The notes beneath the pieces were generated by a model, which saw only the letters and a program-made list of their open reading frames with translations, ran no database searches and had not been told where the DNA came from. From an uncultured Rickettsiales bacterium (GTDB lineage: Bacteria; Pseudomonadota; Alphaproteobacteria; Rs-D84), in contig UROD01000004.1 in assembly GCA_900549365.1 (NCBI GenBank), positions 1 to 28,262 on the forward strand: DNA of 28,262 bases. The letters are read 5' to 3'. Both the position numbers and the translations under genes were made by a program. Shown here piece after piece: positions 1 through 7,180 of this stretch. Positions within the stretch are counted from its first letter, which is position 1. The number at the start of each line of letters is the position of its first letter.

Positions 1-43
1 CCGCCATACCGTTACCTTGAACCCTTCTTGCATCTCTTTTAAT
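1..43 (-). repeat. Left copy of 43-bp perfect inverted repeat
   Basis: Bases 1-43, read on the minus strand, are identical to 3003-3045 on the plus strand. They encode the same KEMQEGFKVTVWR segment, with identical third codon positions throughout. The match runs off the window edge, so its full length is unknown. Upstream of this block the two genes differ. Confidence 0.9.
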
Positions 44-1551
44 TTCCCACTCAATCTAGAAATTCTGCTTTGTGATGCGGACTGGCGCGATTGCATGGAT
101 GTGGCATCATTACGCGATGTGGTGATTTTTGCTGTGGCCTCGATAGTGTGCATACCCGTCGCATTTGTGCCGGCGGCGGCCTGTGTGGCGTCCTTGCCAT
201 CACGTCCGTCTTTACCATCTTTGCCATCTATACCATCGCGACCGTCCTTGCCATCTTTACCATCTTTGCCGTCGCGTCCAGCGGGACCCATTTTCTGATC
301 TGCCTCGGCCTTGGTTGCAACCTGTTCAATGTTTCGGCAATACACATTATAGTCCGACGAATAGTACAACATTTGGCCATCAATGTTGTCTTGGGTTGGA
401 ACGTTGCTAGATGTGTACAGGCATCTTTCTTGGATTGGCGTGTACAACCATTTGTAACTGTCACTCTTGATAGAACTGTTGTTGGTGCATACAAACACAT
501 ATTCACCCGTGGACGCAACGGTCTGGTTGCCAATGCCCGCACCCGCGCGCAGAATCTTGGTCGCACCCTCTGGGCATGCGTCATCTGGGGCATCGCTGCG
601 TCCGTTGCATTCGTACACCTGAACAGCCGACCCAACAGGACGCGCGCGTGACGATGCATAAAACTCCCACGTACCCGAATCGCGATACAAATATTCGTCC
701 ATATCATAGTCAGACGTGCCGGTAAAATCACGCGTTTGCAATTTGCAGTAACCCGCGCCATTGCCTGTCGGCCGCTTTGCCGCGGTGGTTAGTGTTTTCT
801 TTGTTGTGCTTTTGCCAGATGTTGCCGATGCTTTCTGTGTCGTAGCAGATGTAGCTATTAACTGGTCGTCTGGCCGTAACGGAATAGCTACGTTATTAGT
901 AGACCGCTGTGCACCCTGCCACAGGAACAGATTTGGATCAAACATTGGCGATTGTTTTTCACTTTGCTGTGTCGCCGATGTTTTCGTTTCTACTGGCTTT
1001 GCGGGACATTTGCCGGCACCGTCCGCCGCGCTGTTGTCCCAGCATGTCTTGGCCTTGCATACCAATACTTGGTTCTTGCGGCACACTGCGTTATATACCA
1101 AACCGTTTTCATCGGTAAAGGTGCTGGAATATTCTGCACATTGCTCTTTGGTCAAATCACCCTTGGCGTGTTGGGCAAACGGAATAATTTCGCCATTCAA
1201 TCCCGTGCATGATACATCAACCCAACCGCCACTGGTGCACAGATAGCGAACCTCGCGTTCAATCACCTGACCCTCAAATACATGGCCGGCGGATAAAACA
1301 ACCGTATTGTCAACCTTTATATCGCCCCATCCGCATTCGTATACATAAAATTCGTGTGAGTTATCGGCGGCGTATTGATATTGCGTCTGGTCTAGGTACA
1401 GATACCGCGCATGTTCTGAGATATATGTATCACTGTGTTTGGCGATTTTATGCATGCTGTCACGCGAAACATCACTGTCCACCGAATTGGTCGCACATAA
1501 TCCCGCCATCGGTACCAGTATAACAAACAAAAACGATAATAATTTTTTCAT
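1..1551 (-). CDS. Secreted surface protein with collagen-like tract (partial, runs off left edge)
   Basis: An open frame of 517 codons starts at ATG 1551 and is still open at base 1, so the C-terminus is missing. The N-terminus is a Sec signal peptide (MKKLLSFLFVILVPMAGLCA). Two mature-domain stretches are cysteine-bearing, and a low-complexity Thr/Ser/Lys linker follows at about residues 235-265. Residues 422-454 are eleven uninterrupted G-X-Y triplets (GPA, GRD, then mainly GKD), a collagen-like charged tract expected to trimerise. The last visible residues (KLKEMQEGFKVTVWR) match the C-terminal module of the divergent gene at 1744-3246, so the two proteins are partial paralogues. The likely location is the cell envelope or surface. 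I do not recognise a named family. The start has an AGGGG ribosome-binding site about 10 bases upstream. Confidence 0.85.
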   Translation of the reverse strand, partial: MKKLLSFLFVILVPMAGLCATNSVDSDVSRDSMHKIAKHSDTYISEHARYLYLDQTQYQYAADNSHEFYVYECGWGDIKVDNTVVLSAGHVFEGQVIEREVRYLCTSGGWVDVSCTGLNGEIIPFAQHAKGDLTKEQCAEYSSTFTDENGLVYNAVCRKNQVLVCKAKTCWDNSAADGAGKCPAKPVETKTSATQQSEKQSPMFDPNLFLWQGAQRSTNNVAIPLRPDDQLIATSATTQKASATSGKSTTKKTLTTAAKRPTGNGAGYCKLQTRDFTGTSDYDMDEYLYRDSGTWEFYASSRARPVGSAVQVYECNGRSDAPDDACPEGATKILRAGAGIGNQTVASTGEYVFVCTNNSSIKSDSYKWLYTPIQERCLYTSSNVPTQDNIDGQMLYYSSDYNVYCRNIEQVATKAEADQKMGPAGRDGKDGKDGKDGRDGIDGKDGKDGRDGKDATQAAAGTNATGMHTIEATAKITTSRNDATSMQSRQSASQSRISRLSGKLKEMQEGFKVTVWR

Positions 1552-1581
1552 GGTGTGTTTTCCCCTACATTATTATGTCTA

Positions 1582-1610
1582 ATTTTATCACAAATTGACG
1601 CGCGTACCAA
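1582..1610 (-). promoter_or_regulatory. Promoter of the collagen-like surface gene
   Basis: On the minus strand, TTGGTA (1605-1610) and TAAAAT (1582-1587) are separated by 17 bases, about 30 bases upstream of the start codon. The -10 context GTGATAAAAT is nearly the same as ATGATAAAAT in the divergent promoter of the partner gene. Confidence 0.55.
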
Positions 1611-1654
1611 GTGCAAAAGCATACCAATATGAAACAAATAATATCATTTCTGCG

Positions 1655-1683
1655 TTGTAAGAACGGCAAATTTATGATAAAAT
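1655..1683 (+). promoter_or_regulatory. Promoter of the cysteine-rich surface gene
   Basis: TTGTAA (1655-1660) and TAAAAT (1678-1683) are separated by 17 bases. In the leader a small hairpin (GTGGGG 1697-1702 with CCCCAC 1713-1718) precedes the ribosome-binding site GGGAGA at about 1729-1734. The hairpin may influence translation, but that is not shown. Confidence 0.55.
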
Positions 1684-1743
1684 CTAGATAATACAAGTGG
1701 GGATTTTTACCGCCCCACCACAGAATAACGGGAGAGATATATT

Positions 1744-3246
1744 ATGAAAAAATTATTATCTGTGTTTATGTTGTTTGCTGTATGCAGTGCTGCAAATGCA
1801 GTCCCCAATGTAATGGATGCTCTCTATAATGCTAACGTTGGTTATGTAATGCCTTCGCAAGTTGAACGAGCACAAGAAGTTTATGAACAAGAGCTTTCAA
1901 CACAAACAGCAGGTTGTGTTATCAGAGAAGATACATGTGACAATGACGATGAATATCTGACTATTCCTGGGCGTCGTGGTTGTTTTGTGTGTCAGAAAGG
2001 GAAATGTATAACGGGCGACGTTGTGGTCGCAACAAATGCCAGATTGGACAAAAAATCATACAAGAATCACATATTTTTGTGCCAACTGGGTTGGAATGAC
2101 CGTTGGGTTCCAGAGCAGTTAAGAACATGTCCTGAAAAATATTTAGTACTGCGTAACGATATGAATGCAGTTGAAAAGATTATCAATCCGAACACTGGCG
2201 AAACAGTTTTTAATGATAATGATGCCCAGGTTATCAGTGGTGCAACACCGTGCATTGGTTATGCATGCATGGATGGCTACACAGAATTAAACGGGCGGTG
2301 TGTTGATAATGCACTGATTGCCGCACAGGCAAACTGTGAAGATACTGGTGGTGTGTATAATAATGGCACATGTTCCTGCAATGGTGCAAGTGGCTTAAAA
2401 CCAAAAGCAGACGGAAAATCTTGCGAATGCATCAACGATAATTATGAATACGACGAAGACGCAAGACAGTGCAAGGAAACAGAGGACTCAATTCAGGCAC
2501 GCAAGGATGCCGATGCCGCAAAAGCAGCACAAGAAACGCAAGCCGCATGCACACAATCGGGTGGCGCGTGGTCAAATAATGCGTGCGCATGCGACGAAAA
2601 TAAAAACTTGAAAACGGAAAACGATATTTGTGTTTGCATCAGTGCTGATTTTGAACGTGATGCATTGAATAATTGCGTTAAAACAAATCTGGCGCAACAG
2701 CGCGAACGTTGCGCGGCGGCCGGAAACGATGTTGCATATTGGCAAAATAACTCTTGTCGTTGTCGCAATGTTGATATGACATGGCAAAATGATCGGTGCG
2801 TAATAAACCCGAACAAGGCAATTTGCGACAATATGGTCGATGCAAAATGGCTGGGTGGCAGATGCGTCTGCAACGATGACGATTACGAATACCGTAACGG
2901 CAAATGTGTTAAAAACAAAGACGCCGTTGCGCGCGAGGCCGCGGCCAAACTGACAGCCGACCAAAACGCATCGCGTGGCAAAATCACAACACTCAGCACC
3001 ACATTAAAAGAGATGCAAGAAGGGTTCAAGGTAACGGTATGGCGGAACGAAGACGGCACGTTTAACACGACACGTCTGGCATCTGATTCTATTGCGGCGG
3101 TTGTACTGGGGACAACAGGTGGTTTGGTAACCAGTCACGTTGTAAAAAAGAATCAAGTAAACAAAGGATTTGATGACATCCAGTGCACAGTTGGTGGCCA
3201 ATCGGTTGCTGGCTGGGGTGACGAGTTCCGCGTCGGTATCCAATAA
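1744..3246 (+). CDS. Secreted cysteine-rich repeat surface protein
   Basis: 500 residues. A signal peptide (about residues 1-19, ending SAANA) is followed by a cysteine-containing N-terminal domain. Four related cysteine modules start near residues 198, 269, 323 and 361. Each has the pattern C, then GG or similar, then W/Y, N-N or G-G, and C-x-C, and most end in an acidic C-V-C or C-E-C hairpin-like unit. From about residue 415 comes the conserved module beginning KEMQEGFKVTVWR. It contains a Gly-rich hydrophobic segment (SIAAVVLGTTGGLV) and ends in a short polar tail. This module is shared with the protein encoded at 1-1551. The many paired cysteines suggest disulphide-stabilised repeats outside the cytoplasm; the role is unknown. 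The first 17 bases of the two genes are identical. I know of no characterised homologue. Confidence 0.85.
   Translation: MKKLLSVFMLFAVCSAANAVPNVMDALYNANVGYVMPSQVERAQEVYEQELSTQTAGCVIREDTCDNDDEYLTIPGRRGCFVCQKGKCITGDVVVATNARLDKKSYKNHIFLCQLGWNDRWVPEQLRTCPEKYLVLRNDMNAVEKIINPNTGETVFNDNDAQVISGATPCIGYACMDGYTELNGRCVDNALIAAQANCEDTGGVYNNGTCSCNGASGLKPKADGKSCECINDNYEYDEDARQCKETEDSIQARKDADAAKAAQETQAACTQSGGAWSNNACACDENKNLKTENDICVCISADFERDALNNCVKTNLAQQRERCAAAGNDVAYWQNNSCRCRNVDMTWQNDRCVINPNKAICDNMVDAKWLGGRCVCNDDDYEYRNGKCVKNKDAVAREAAAKLTADQNASRGKITTLSTTLKEMQEGFKVTVWRNEDGTFNTTRLASDSIAAVVLGTTGGLVTSHVVKKNQVNKGFDDIQCTVGGQSVAGWGDEFRVGIQ
3003..3045 (+). repeat. Right copy of 43-bp perfect inverted repeat
   Basis: The reverse complement of 1-43. 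It lies in the 3' third of the cysteine-rich gene, at the start of the shared C-terminal module. The two copies enclose the 5' parts of both surface genes and their divergent promoters. Confidence 0.9.
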
Positions 3247-3271
3247 AACAAAAACCATAAGATGCGAGAAA

Positions 3272-3299
3272 CAAAACTGCGCCCGTGGGCGCAGTTTTG
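3272..3299. terminator. Strong GC-rich hairpin after the cysteine-rich gene
   Basis: A 13-base perfect inverted repeat (CAAAACTGCGCCC at 3272-3284 and GGGCGCAGTTTTG at 3287-3299) lies 26 bases after the stop codon. The A and T ends of the stem let it act as an intrinsic terminator in either direction. Confidence 0.7.
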
Positions 3300-3311
3300 G
3301 TATATTTGGTG

Positions 3312-3444
3312 CGCTGACGCGCAACTTTTACTAACTGGATTGCCACGCCACATACGTGGCTCGCAATGACGTGTGATAATCCAGTAAATAAAACTTGTCC
3401 GCCATTGGCGGACATATTATTTTTATCGTGGCGCAGCGTCAGCG
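3312..3444. repeat. Nested palindromic repeat element
   Basis: The outer arms are CGCTGACGC (3312-3320) and GCGTCAGCG (3436-3444). Inside are the arms ACTGGATT (3334-3341) and AATCCAGT (3378-3385), which enclose a GCCAC/GTGGC stem (3347-3360). A separate GTCCGCC/GGCGGAC hairpin lies at 3397-3413. Read on the minus strand, the core contains GTCATTGCGAGC and GCAATCCAGT. From memory, these resemble the ends of a widespread bacterial family of small palindromic intergenic repeats. No coding sequence is present in it. Confidence 0.65.
3397..3413 (+). terminator. Hairpin with downstream T-rich stretch
   Basis: GTCCGCC (3397-3403) pairs with GGCGGAC (3407-3413) over a three-base loop and is followed by ATATTATTTTTATC. 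It could be a second terminator for the upstream plus-strand gene, or simply part of the palindromic element around it. Confidence 0.4.
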
Positions 3445-3486
3445 GCGACGGATGAACTTTGTGTCACGCACCATCTGATAAAAACA

Positions 3487-3504
3487 AACGCCCAAACGGG
3501 CGTT
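3487..3504 (-). terminator. dnaA intrinsic terminator
   Basis: AACGCCC (3487-3493) pairs with GGGCGTT (3498-3504) over an AAAC loop. On the minus strand it is followed by TGTTTTTATC, a few bases after the dnaA stop codon. Confidence 0.75.
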
Positions 3505-3510
3505 GGTTTG

Positions 3511-4791
3511 TTATTTGCATTCTGCAATCAGTTGATTGATTTGTGCAGTCAGCACCAAGTCGCCCTGCTTTTGCTTTTCAACCTGTGCAATCGCGTATAC
3601 AACCGTCGCATGATCACGATCACCAACATACTGGCCAATTTCGGACAAAGACAGATTTGTTGCACCCTTTAATACCGCCATCATTGTCTGACGCGCCAAA
3701 ACCAATGCGCGTGCACGACCACGACCACAAATTGCATCATATGAAACGCCCAGTTTTTCACACATATTGCGTACCATTGCGATTGGTGTTTTTGCACGCT
3801 GTAATGTATCTGCCAACAAACGTGATGCAACCGTCATATCAACCGATGTGCCCATCAATTCTGTATATGTTTTGATTTTTGTTGCAATACCATGTACCAA
3901 ATGTCCGTCCGCCGCGGTACGCGATGCCAATTCTGTTGCAACATCACCAGACACCCCAGAACGCATTAAAATAACACGACGTACATTTGCATTTGGCGCA
4001 ACAACATCTGCAACCAAGCCAGACGCCAACAATGACTTTGCACGATGATCAAAACCGGTCAGATTGCTGGGGGCGGCGTTTGCCGTTAACACGATGTTTT
4101 TGCCAGCATTGCGCAAATCAACAACCAGTTGCAAAAATTCTTCGCATGTTGCACGTTTGCCCGCCAACATTTGAACATCGTCCATAATAAATGTATCACA
4201 GTTGCGGCAGTAATCTTTGAATGCAAATATTGTACGATCATGCAATGCGCGTGTAAATTCAGAAATAAATTCGCCACCAGGCATCATAACAACGCGACCC
4301 GCCGACGCATTTGCAACACAATGTGCCAACAACGATTTACCACACCCCGCCGGCCCATAAATAAACAGTGGTGAGAAAGCAACCGCACCCGCCGCCAGTT
4401 TCTTGCATGCCGACAACACAAATGCATTTTCATCAGACGCAACAAATTCATCAAAGTTTGTCGCCGCATCATCAGATGCCGCTGTCGCCGCTGGGGCATA
4501 TGATTGAACATTGTTATCGTTTGCCACAGGCGCAACCGCGGCCGCACCACGAACATCAATACGTACCGCCAAACCAAATTCCGCTGCAACCGTATTCAGT
4601 GTTGCGCCATGTACCCCAGAAATAAAGTCAGCAGAAAACTGATTCTGGGCGGTCAAAACCAACGTATTATTTTCAATTTCGAAATTCAGTGGGGCAATCC
4701 AAGACGAGAACGCAGCAGAATCCATTTTTGCGGCAATGGCCCCCTTGATTGTTTCCAAGTTTGTCATTGTTTTTGTTGCCGCTGCCTGCAT
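3511..4791 (-). CDS. dnaA: Chromosomal replication initiator DnaA (divergent)
   Basis: 426 residues, short for DnaA. ATG 4791 is preceded by AAAGGAG at good spacing. Domain I covers about residues 1-80 and a low-complexity Ala-rich linker about 81-112. The AAA+ domain has Walker A GPAGCGKS (146-153) and Walker B FIMDDVQ (201-207). The C-terminal DNA-binding domain keeps the DnaA signature SLSEIGQYVGDRDHATV (381-397). Known DnaA binds ATP, assembles at oriC and opens the duplex. By eye against E. coli DnaA, the box VII Arg is kept (R250), the arginine-finger position (E. coli R285) is Leu254, and the sensor 2 Arg (R334) is His297. ATP binding therefore looks intact while ATP-dependent assembly or hydrolysis may differ. 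Domain IV rules out an Hda-type protein. It sits upstream of no dnaN; its divergent-side neighbour is dprA. Confidence 0.88.
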   Translation of the reverse strand: MQAAATKTMTNLETIKGAIAAKMDSAAFSSWIAPLNFEIENNTLVLTAQNQFSADFISGVHGATLNTVAAEFGLAVRIDVRGAAAVAPVANDNNVQSYAPAATAASDDAATNFDEFVASDENAFVLSACKKLAAGAVAFSPLFIYGPAGCGKSLLAHCVANASAGRVVMMPGGEFISEFTRALHDRTIFAFKDYCRNCDTFIMDDVQMLAGKRATCEEFLQLVVDLRNAGKNIVLTANAAPSNLTGFDHRAKSLLASGLVADVVAPNANVRRVILMRSGVSGDVATELASRTAADGHLVHGIATKIKTYTELMGTSVDMTVASRLLADTLQRAKTPIAMVRNMCEKLGVSYDAICGRGRARALVLARQTMMAVLKGATNLSLSEIGQYVGDRDHATVVYAIAQVEKQKQGDLVLTAQINQLIAECK

Positions 4792-4858
4792 GTCGTTTCT
4801 CCTTTCCTTTCTCTAAAAGAGTTTCCTGCCAGCGCAAGAGTGTAAAAATCACCTGCAC

Positions 4859-4900
4859 ATAAACGCTAAATTTTACTGTTGAATAAAATTTAGTGTTTAT
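4859..4900 (-). promoter_or_regulatory. 17-bp AT-rich hairpin in the dnaA upstream region
   Basis: The left arm is 4859-4875 and the right arm 4884-4900, with an eight-base loop. The arms are complementary except for one G·T pair. It lies about 70 bases upstream of the dnaA start, so it could be an operator or a leader RNA structure. Confidence 0.5.
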
Positions 4901-5002
4901 GTTAGCCCTACTTTTAACCCTCTCGCTTTGGTGATTGAGTTTCTCGGTCTCAATCGTTTTGGATACGTCAAATAAGTTATAAGATAAATTTCGATTTTCA
5001 AC

Positions 5003-5030
5003 TAAATGTTAAACATTTTTTTAACATTTA
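5003..5030. other. Perfect A/T-rich inverted repeat near the dprA 3' end
   Basis: TAAATGTTAAA (5003-5013) and TTTAACATTTA (5020-5030) flank a CATTTT loop and are followed by TTTTTTG. It may be a weak terminator, an easily unwound origin element or a dyad binding site. Confidence 0.45.
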
Positions 5031-5102
5031 TTTTTTGACAACGATTCGTTTTTTTGCCAGATTTCCGCGCTTTGTATATACATTGTATAGACAAGAAAAG
5101 AT

Positions 5103-6131
5103 TCACATACGAATATATCCACCGTCTACTTTTTGCACCAAACCCTGCAATTCTAGGACAACCAAATCGCGTTTAATTTCCAAAATACTTTTTTGGACAA
5201 TTTCTGCCAATACAGATTCTGATACTGGAATCGCCCCCAGTTTATCCAACAAGGAATTTTCACCAATATCTTTTTTTGATTTTTTTTGCAAAGATTGGGA
5301 ATCATTTTCCAATTCTGGAAAATCTGATGCCCCCATGCATAATTCTGCCGCACCTGATTTTATCAGCGAATTCGGGCCAATGGCACGGGAATCCGCGGGA
5401 TGCGATGGTATTGCATAAATTTTGCGCCCCATATCGATTGCGAATCGGGCCGTACGCATACTGCCAGATTGCATATCGGCCTCGCCCAGAATCAATTTTT
5501 CACCGATTCCTGCGACCCAGCGGTTACGCTGAACAAAATTTTGTGCGACTGGCGTAAAACCAACGGGCATTTCACTGACAACCACGCCACGTGAAACAAT
5601 GTCCCAATACAACGATTCGTTTTCAATCGGCCATATATAATCCACCCCGCCCGCCAGAACAGCAATCGTCTGGGCATTACCAGATACACGCAACGCACCA
5701 CGGTGTGCCGCGGCGTCTGTACCAATCGCCATACCAGACACAACCACCAAACCGTGCGATGCAAATTCTGCGGCCAAATTAGCTGTAAATTCCATACCAG
5801 CCGCCGTTGCGTGACGTGTTCCCACCATTGCAACGGCACGCCGACGCAAAGTATCCAGATTTCCACGCGCGGTCAATACCGGCGGATGATTTTTTACCGC
5901 CCGCAATGCCGCTGGGTATAATTCATCATCATCACATATATAATGTATATTTAACTCGGCTGCGCGCGCCATTTCGCGCATAACAGTATCACGATGTGAC
6001 GTGTCGGCATTTAAAGACGTTGCGGCGGCCACTGCATCGCCATCGAATCGGCGCAGCAATTCGTTATAACGCGCCGGTCCGATACCTGCACTGCGTAAAA
6101 TCAATAATTTTTCAAACAGATTTTTATTCAT
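5103..6131 (-). CDS. dprA: DNA-processing protein DprA
   Basis: 342 residues from ATG 6131; a longer frame from GTG 6155 has no better ribosome-binding site. DprA protects incoming single-stranded DNA and loads RecA during natural transformation. The N-terminal helical region (LILRSAGIGPARYNELLRRF) is typical. The Rossmann-like core carries the family motifs VGTRHAT, VVSGMAIGTDAAAHRGAL, TIAVLAGGVD, NFVQRNRWVAGI and SGSMRTARFA. A C-terminal winged-helix region (from about LLDKLGAIPVSESVLAEIV) ends at residue 342. The gene seems complete and intact. It stands alone, with the AT-rich region 3' of it and a terminator 5' of it. No other competence gene is visible in the window. Confidence 0.93.
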   Translation of the reverse strand: MNKNLFEKLLILRSAGIGPARYNELLRRFDGDAVAAATSLNADTSHRDTVMREMARAAELNIHYICDDDELYPAALRAVKNHPPVLTARGNLDTLRRRAVAMVGTRHATAAGMEFTANLAAEFASHGLVVVSGMAIGTDAAAHRGALRVSGNAQTIAVLAGGVDYIWPIENESLYWDIVSRGVVVSEMPVGFTPVAQNFVQRNRWVAGIGEKLILGEADMQSGSMRTARFAIDMGRKIYAIPSHPADSRAIGPNSLIKSGAAELCMGASDFPELENDSQSLQKKSKKDIGENSLLDKLGAIPVSESVLAEIVQKSILEIKRDLVVLELQGLVQKVDGGYIRM

Positions 6132-6170
6132 ACCAATCACTATAAAAAAATTCACATATATATTAAAAGC

Positions 6171-6202
6171 AAAAAACGACCCAAGATGTGGGTCGCTTTT
6201 TT
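6171..6202 (-). terminator. Terminator after the 284-residue secreted protein gene
   Basis: CGACCCA (6177-6183) pairs with TGGGTCG (6189-6195). An A run precedes it and a T run follows it, so it is T-tailed in both directions. It lies about 25 bases downstream of the stop at 6226. Confidence 0.75.
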
Positions 6203-6225
6203 AATTTACGTTATGCAACACAGAA

Positions 6226-7080
6226 TTATTTCATTGCATTCAAAATACCTTCGAAATCATATTCTGTGCATGCAGTTGGTCTGGTTTCATTAGTCCAGAT
6301 GGCACTCTTGCATTCTTCAACCAGCAACCCCAGATTATCCTTAAATTCCTTATACTGCGTTGGGTTCTTTTCTTTCAGTGTCAGCAACTGGCTCTTTAAT
6401 ACTTGGTTGTCGCCCAGGTTCTTGTTTTTTTGACCCTGAACCTTGCCACCAATCAGTTTATTACCAAACAGTTCCATAATACCAACACCAACGCCGGCAC
6501 CACCAACCGCACCGCCAACAGTCGCCCATGTACGCGCGGTCTTTTTAGCGTCTAAAATACGTTGTTTCAATGTGCCTTCGTCCGCCCACGCACCACAGGT
6601 TATATTCTGACCCCATTCAAAATATTTTGCAGGAATATCAGATGTACTGATGCGATTATCTGTGGATTTAACCTCTACCCTGACAAAGCATGTATTGTTT
6701 TCAGGATTTTCAGTATCTTCGACCATTGTCGCATAGTTATCACGATTGCTGTACCGTGATGCCCAAACAAACGTGTTACCAATACCTATATTGTTATTGA
6801 TACATGCGTTCTTTTCCTTTTCGCGCATGTCAACGGTCTTGGTGTCCGCAACCGGTTCAACGCGCGCGCTGGATTTGCTTTCGCTGGCTGCATCAGATGT
6901 GGCCGAATTTGCCGCAGATGCCATTGCCGTAATTTGGTTTGTCGACGCAGTTGTCGCACGACGTGGCGCGTTCGTCACCATCTGGGTCTGCATAGAACGC
7001 CGTGCCTGACCAGCGGGCGATACCGCCATTGCCGGCATTGCAATTAAACCACACATCACAAAGTATAGAATTTTATTCAT
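6226..7080 (-). CDS. Secreted protein of unknown function with glycine-zipper segment
   Basis: 284 residues. A signal peptide ends around AMA (residue 19), followed by a Ser/Ala/Thr-rich low-complexity stretch (about 25-75). A compact domain with scattered cysteines (ACINNNIG, NTCFVRVE, ITCGAW) follows. Near residue 190 is a Gly-rich hydrophobic segment (VGGAVGGAGVGVGIM), then a Lys/Asn-rich stretch and a polar helical tail ending with two more cysteines. The layout (signal, cysteine region, Gly-rich hydrophobic segment, basic Lys/Gln/Asn stretch, tail) echoes the surface proteins at 1-3246, though no clear sequence identity is visible. The ribosome-binding site GGGA lies just upstream of ATG 7080. 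The likely location is periplasm or outer surface. Function not recognised. Confidence 0.8.
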   Translation of the reverse strand: MNKILYFVMCGLIAMPAMAVSPAGQARRSMQTQMVTNAPRRATTASTNQITAMASAANSATSDAASESKSSARVEPVADTKTVDMREKEKNACINNNIGIGNTFVWASRYSNRDNYATMVEDTENPENNTCFVRVEVKSTDNRISTSDIPAKYFEWGQNITCGAWADEGTLKQRILDAKKTARTWATVGGAVGGAGVGVGIMELFGNKLIGGKVQGQKNKNLGDNQVLKSQLLTLKEKNPTQYKEFKDNLGLLVEECKSAIWTNETRPTACTEYDFEGILNAMK

Positions 7081-7156
7081 TCTGTCCCTTCCCTAATTCT
7101 TTCTCGCATTGTATCACAAATCGCATAAAAAATAAAGACCAAATACAAAAGAAAAA

Positions 7157-7172
7157 GGGGCGCACGCGCCCC
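7157..7172 (-). terminator. plsY terminator
   Basis: GGGGCGC (7157-7163) pairs with GCGCCCC (7166-7172). On the minus strand it is followed by TTTTTC, a few bases after the plsY stop codon. Confidence 0.8.
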
Positions 7173-7180
7173 AATAAAAA

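Larger units (their letters stand above)
4792..5102. other. AT-rich non-coding region between dnaA and dprA; possible replication origin or dnaA control region
   Basis: 311 bases without a credible gene. It contains three hairpins. The first is a 17-bp hairpin at 4859-4900 whose arms differ only by a G·T pair. The second is GATTGAG/CTCAATC at 4933-4955. The third is a perfect 11-bp A/T-only inverted repeat at 5003-5030, followed by a T run. The dnaA ribosome-binding site lies at its left end. I found no perfect TTATCCACA DnaA box, so an origin call rests only on position and AT content. Confidence 0.4.

Noticed and set aside
17..298. Plus-strand frame rich in Ser-Pro-Leu repeats
   Set aside because: It is the antisense of the collagen-like triplet repeats in the minus-strand gene that spans the region without a stop.
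4792..5102. Canonical oriC with TTATCCACA boxes
   Set aside because: No perfect box was seen on either strand, so only a tentative origin note is given.
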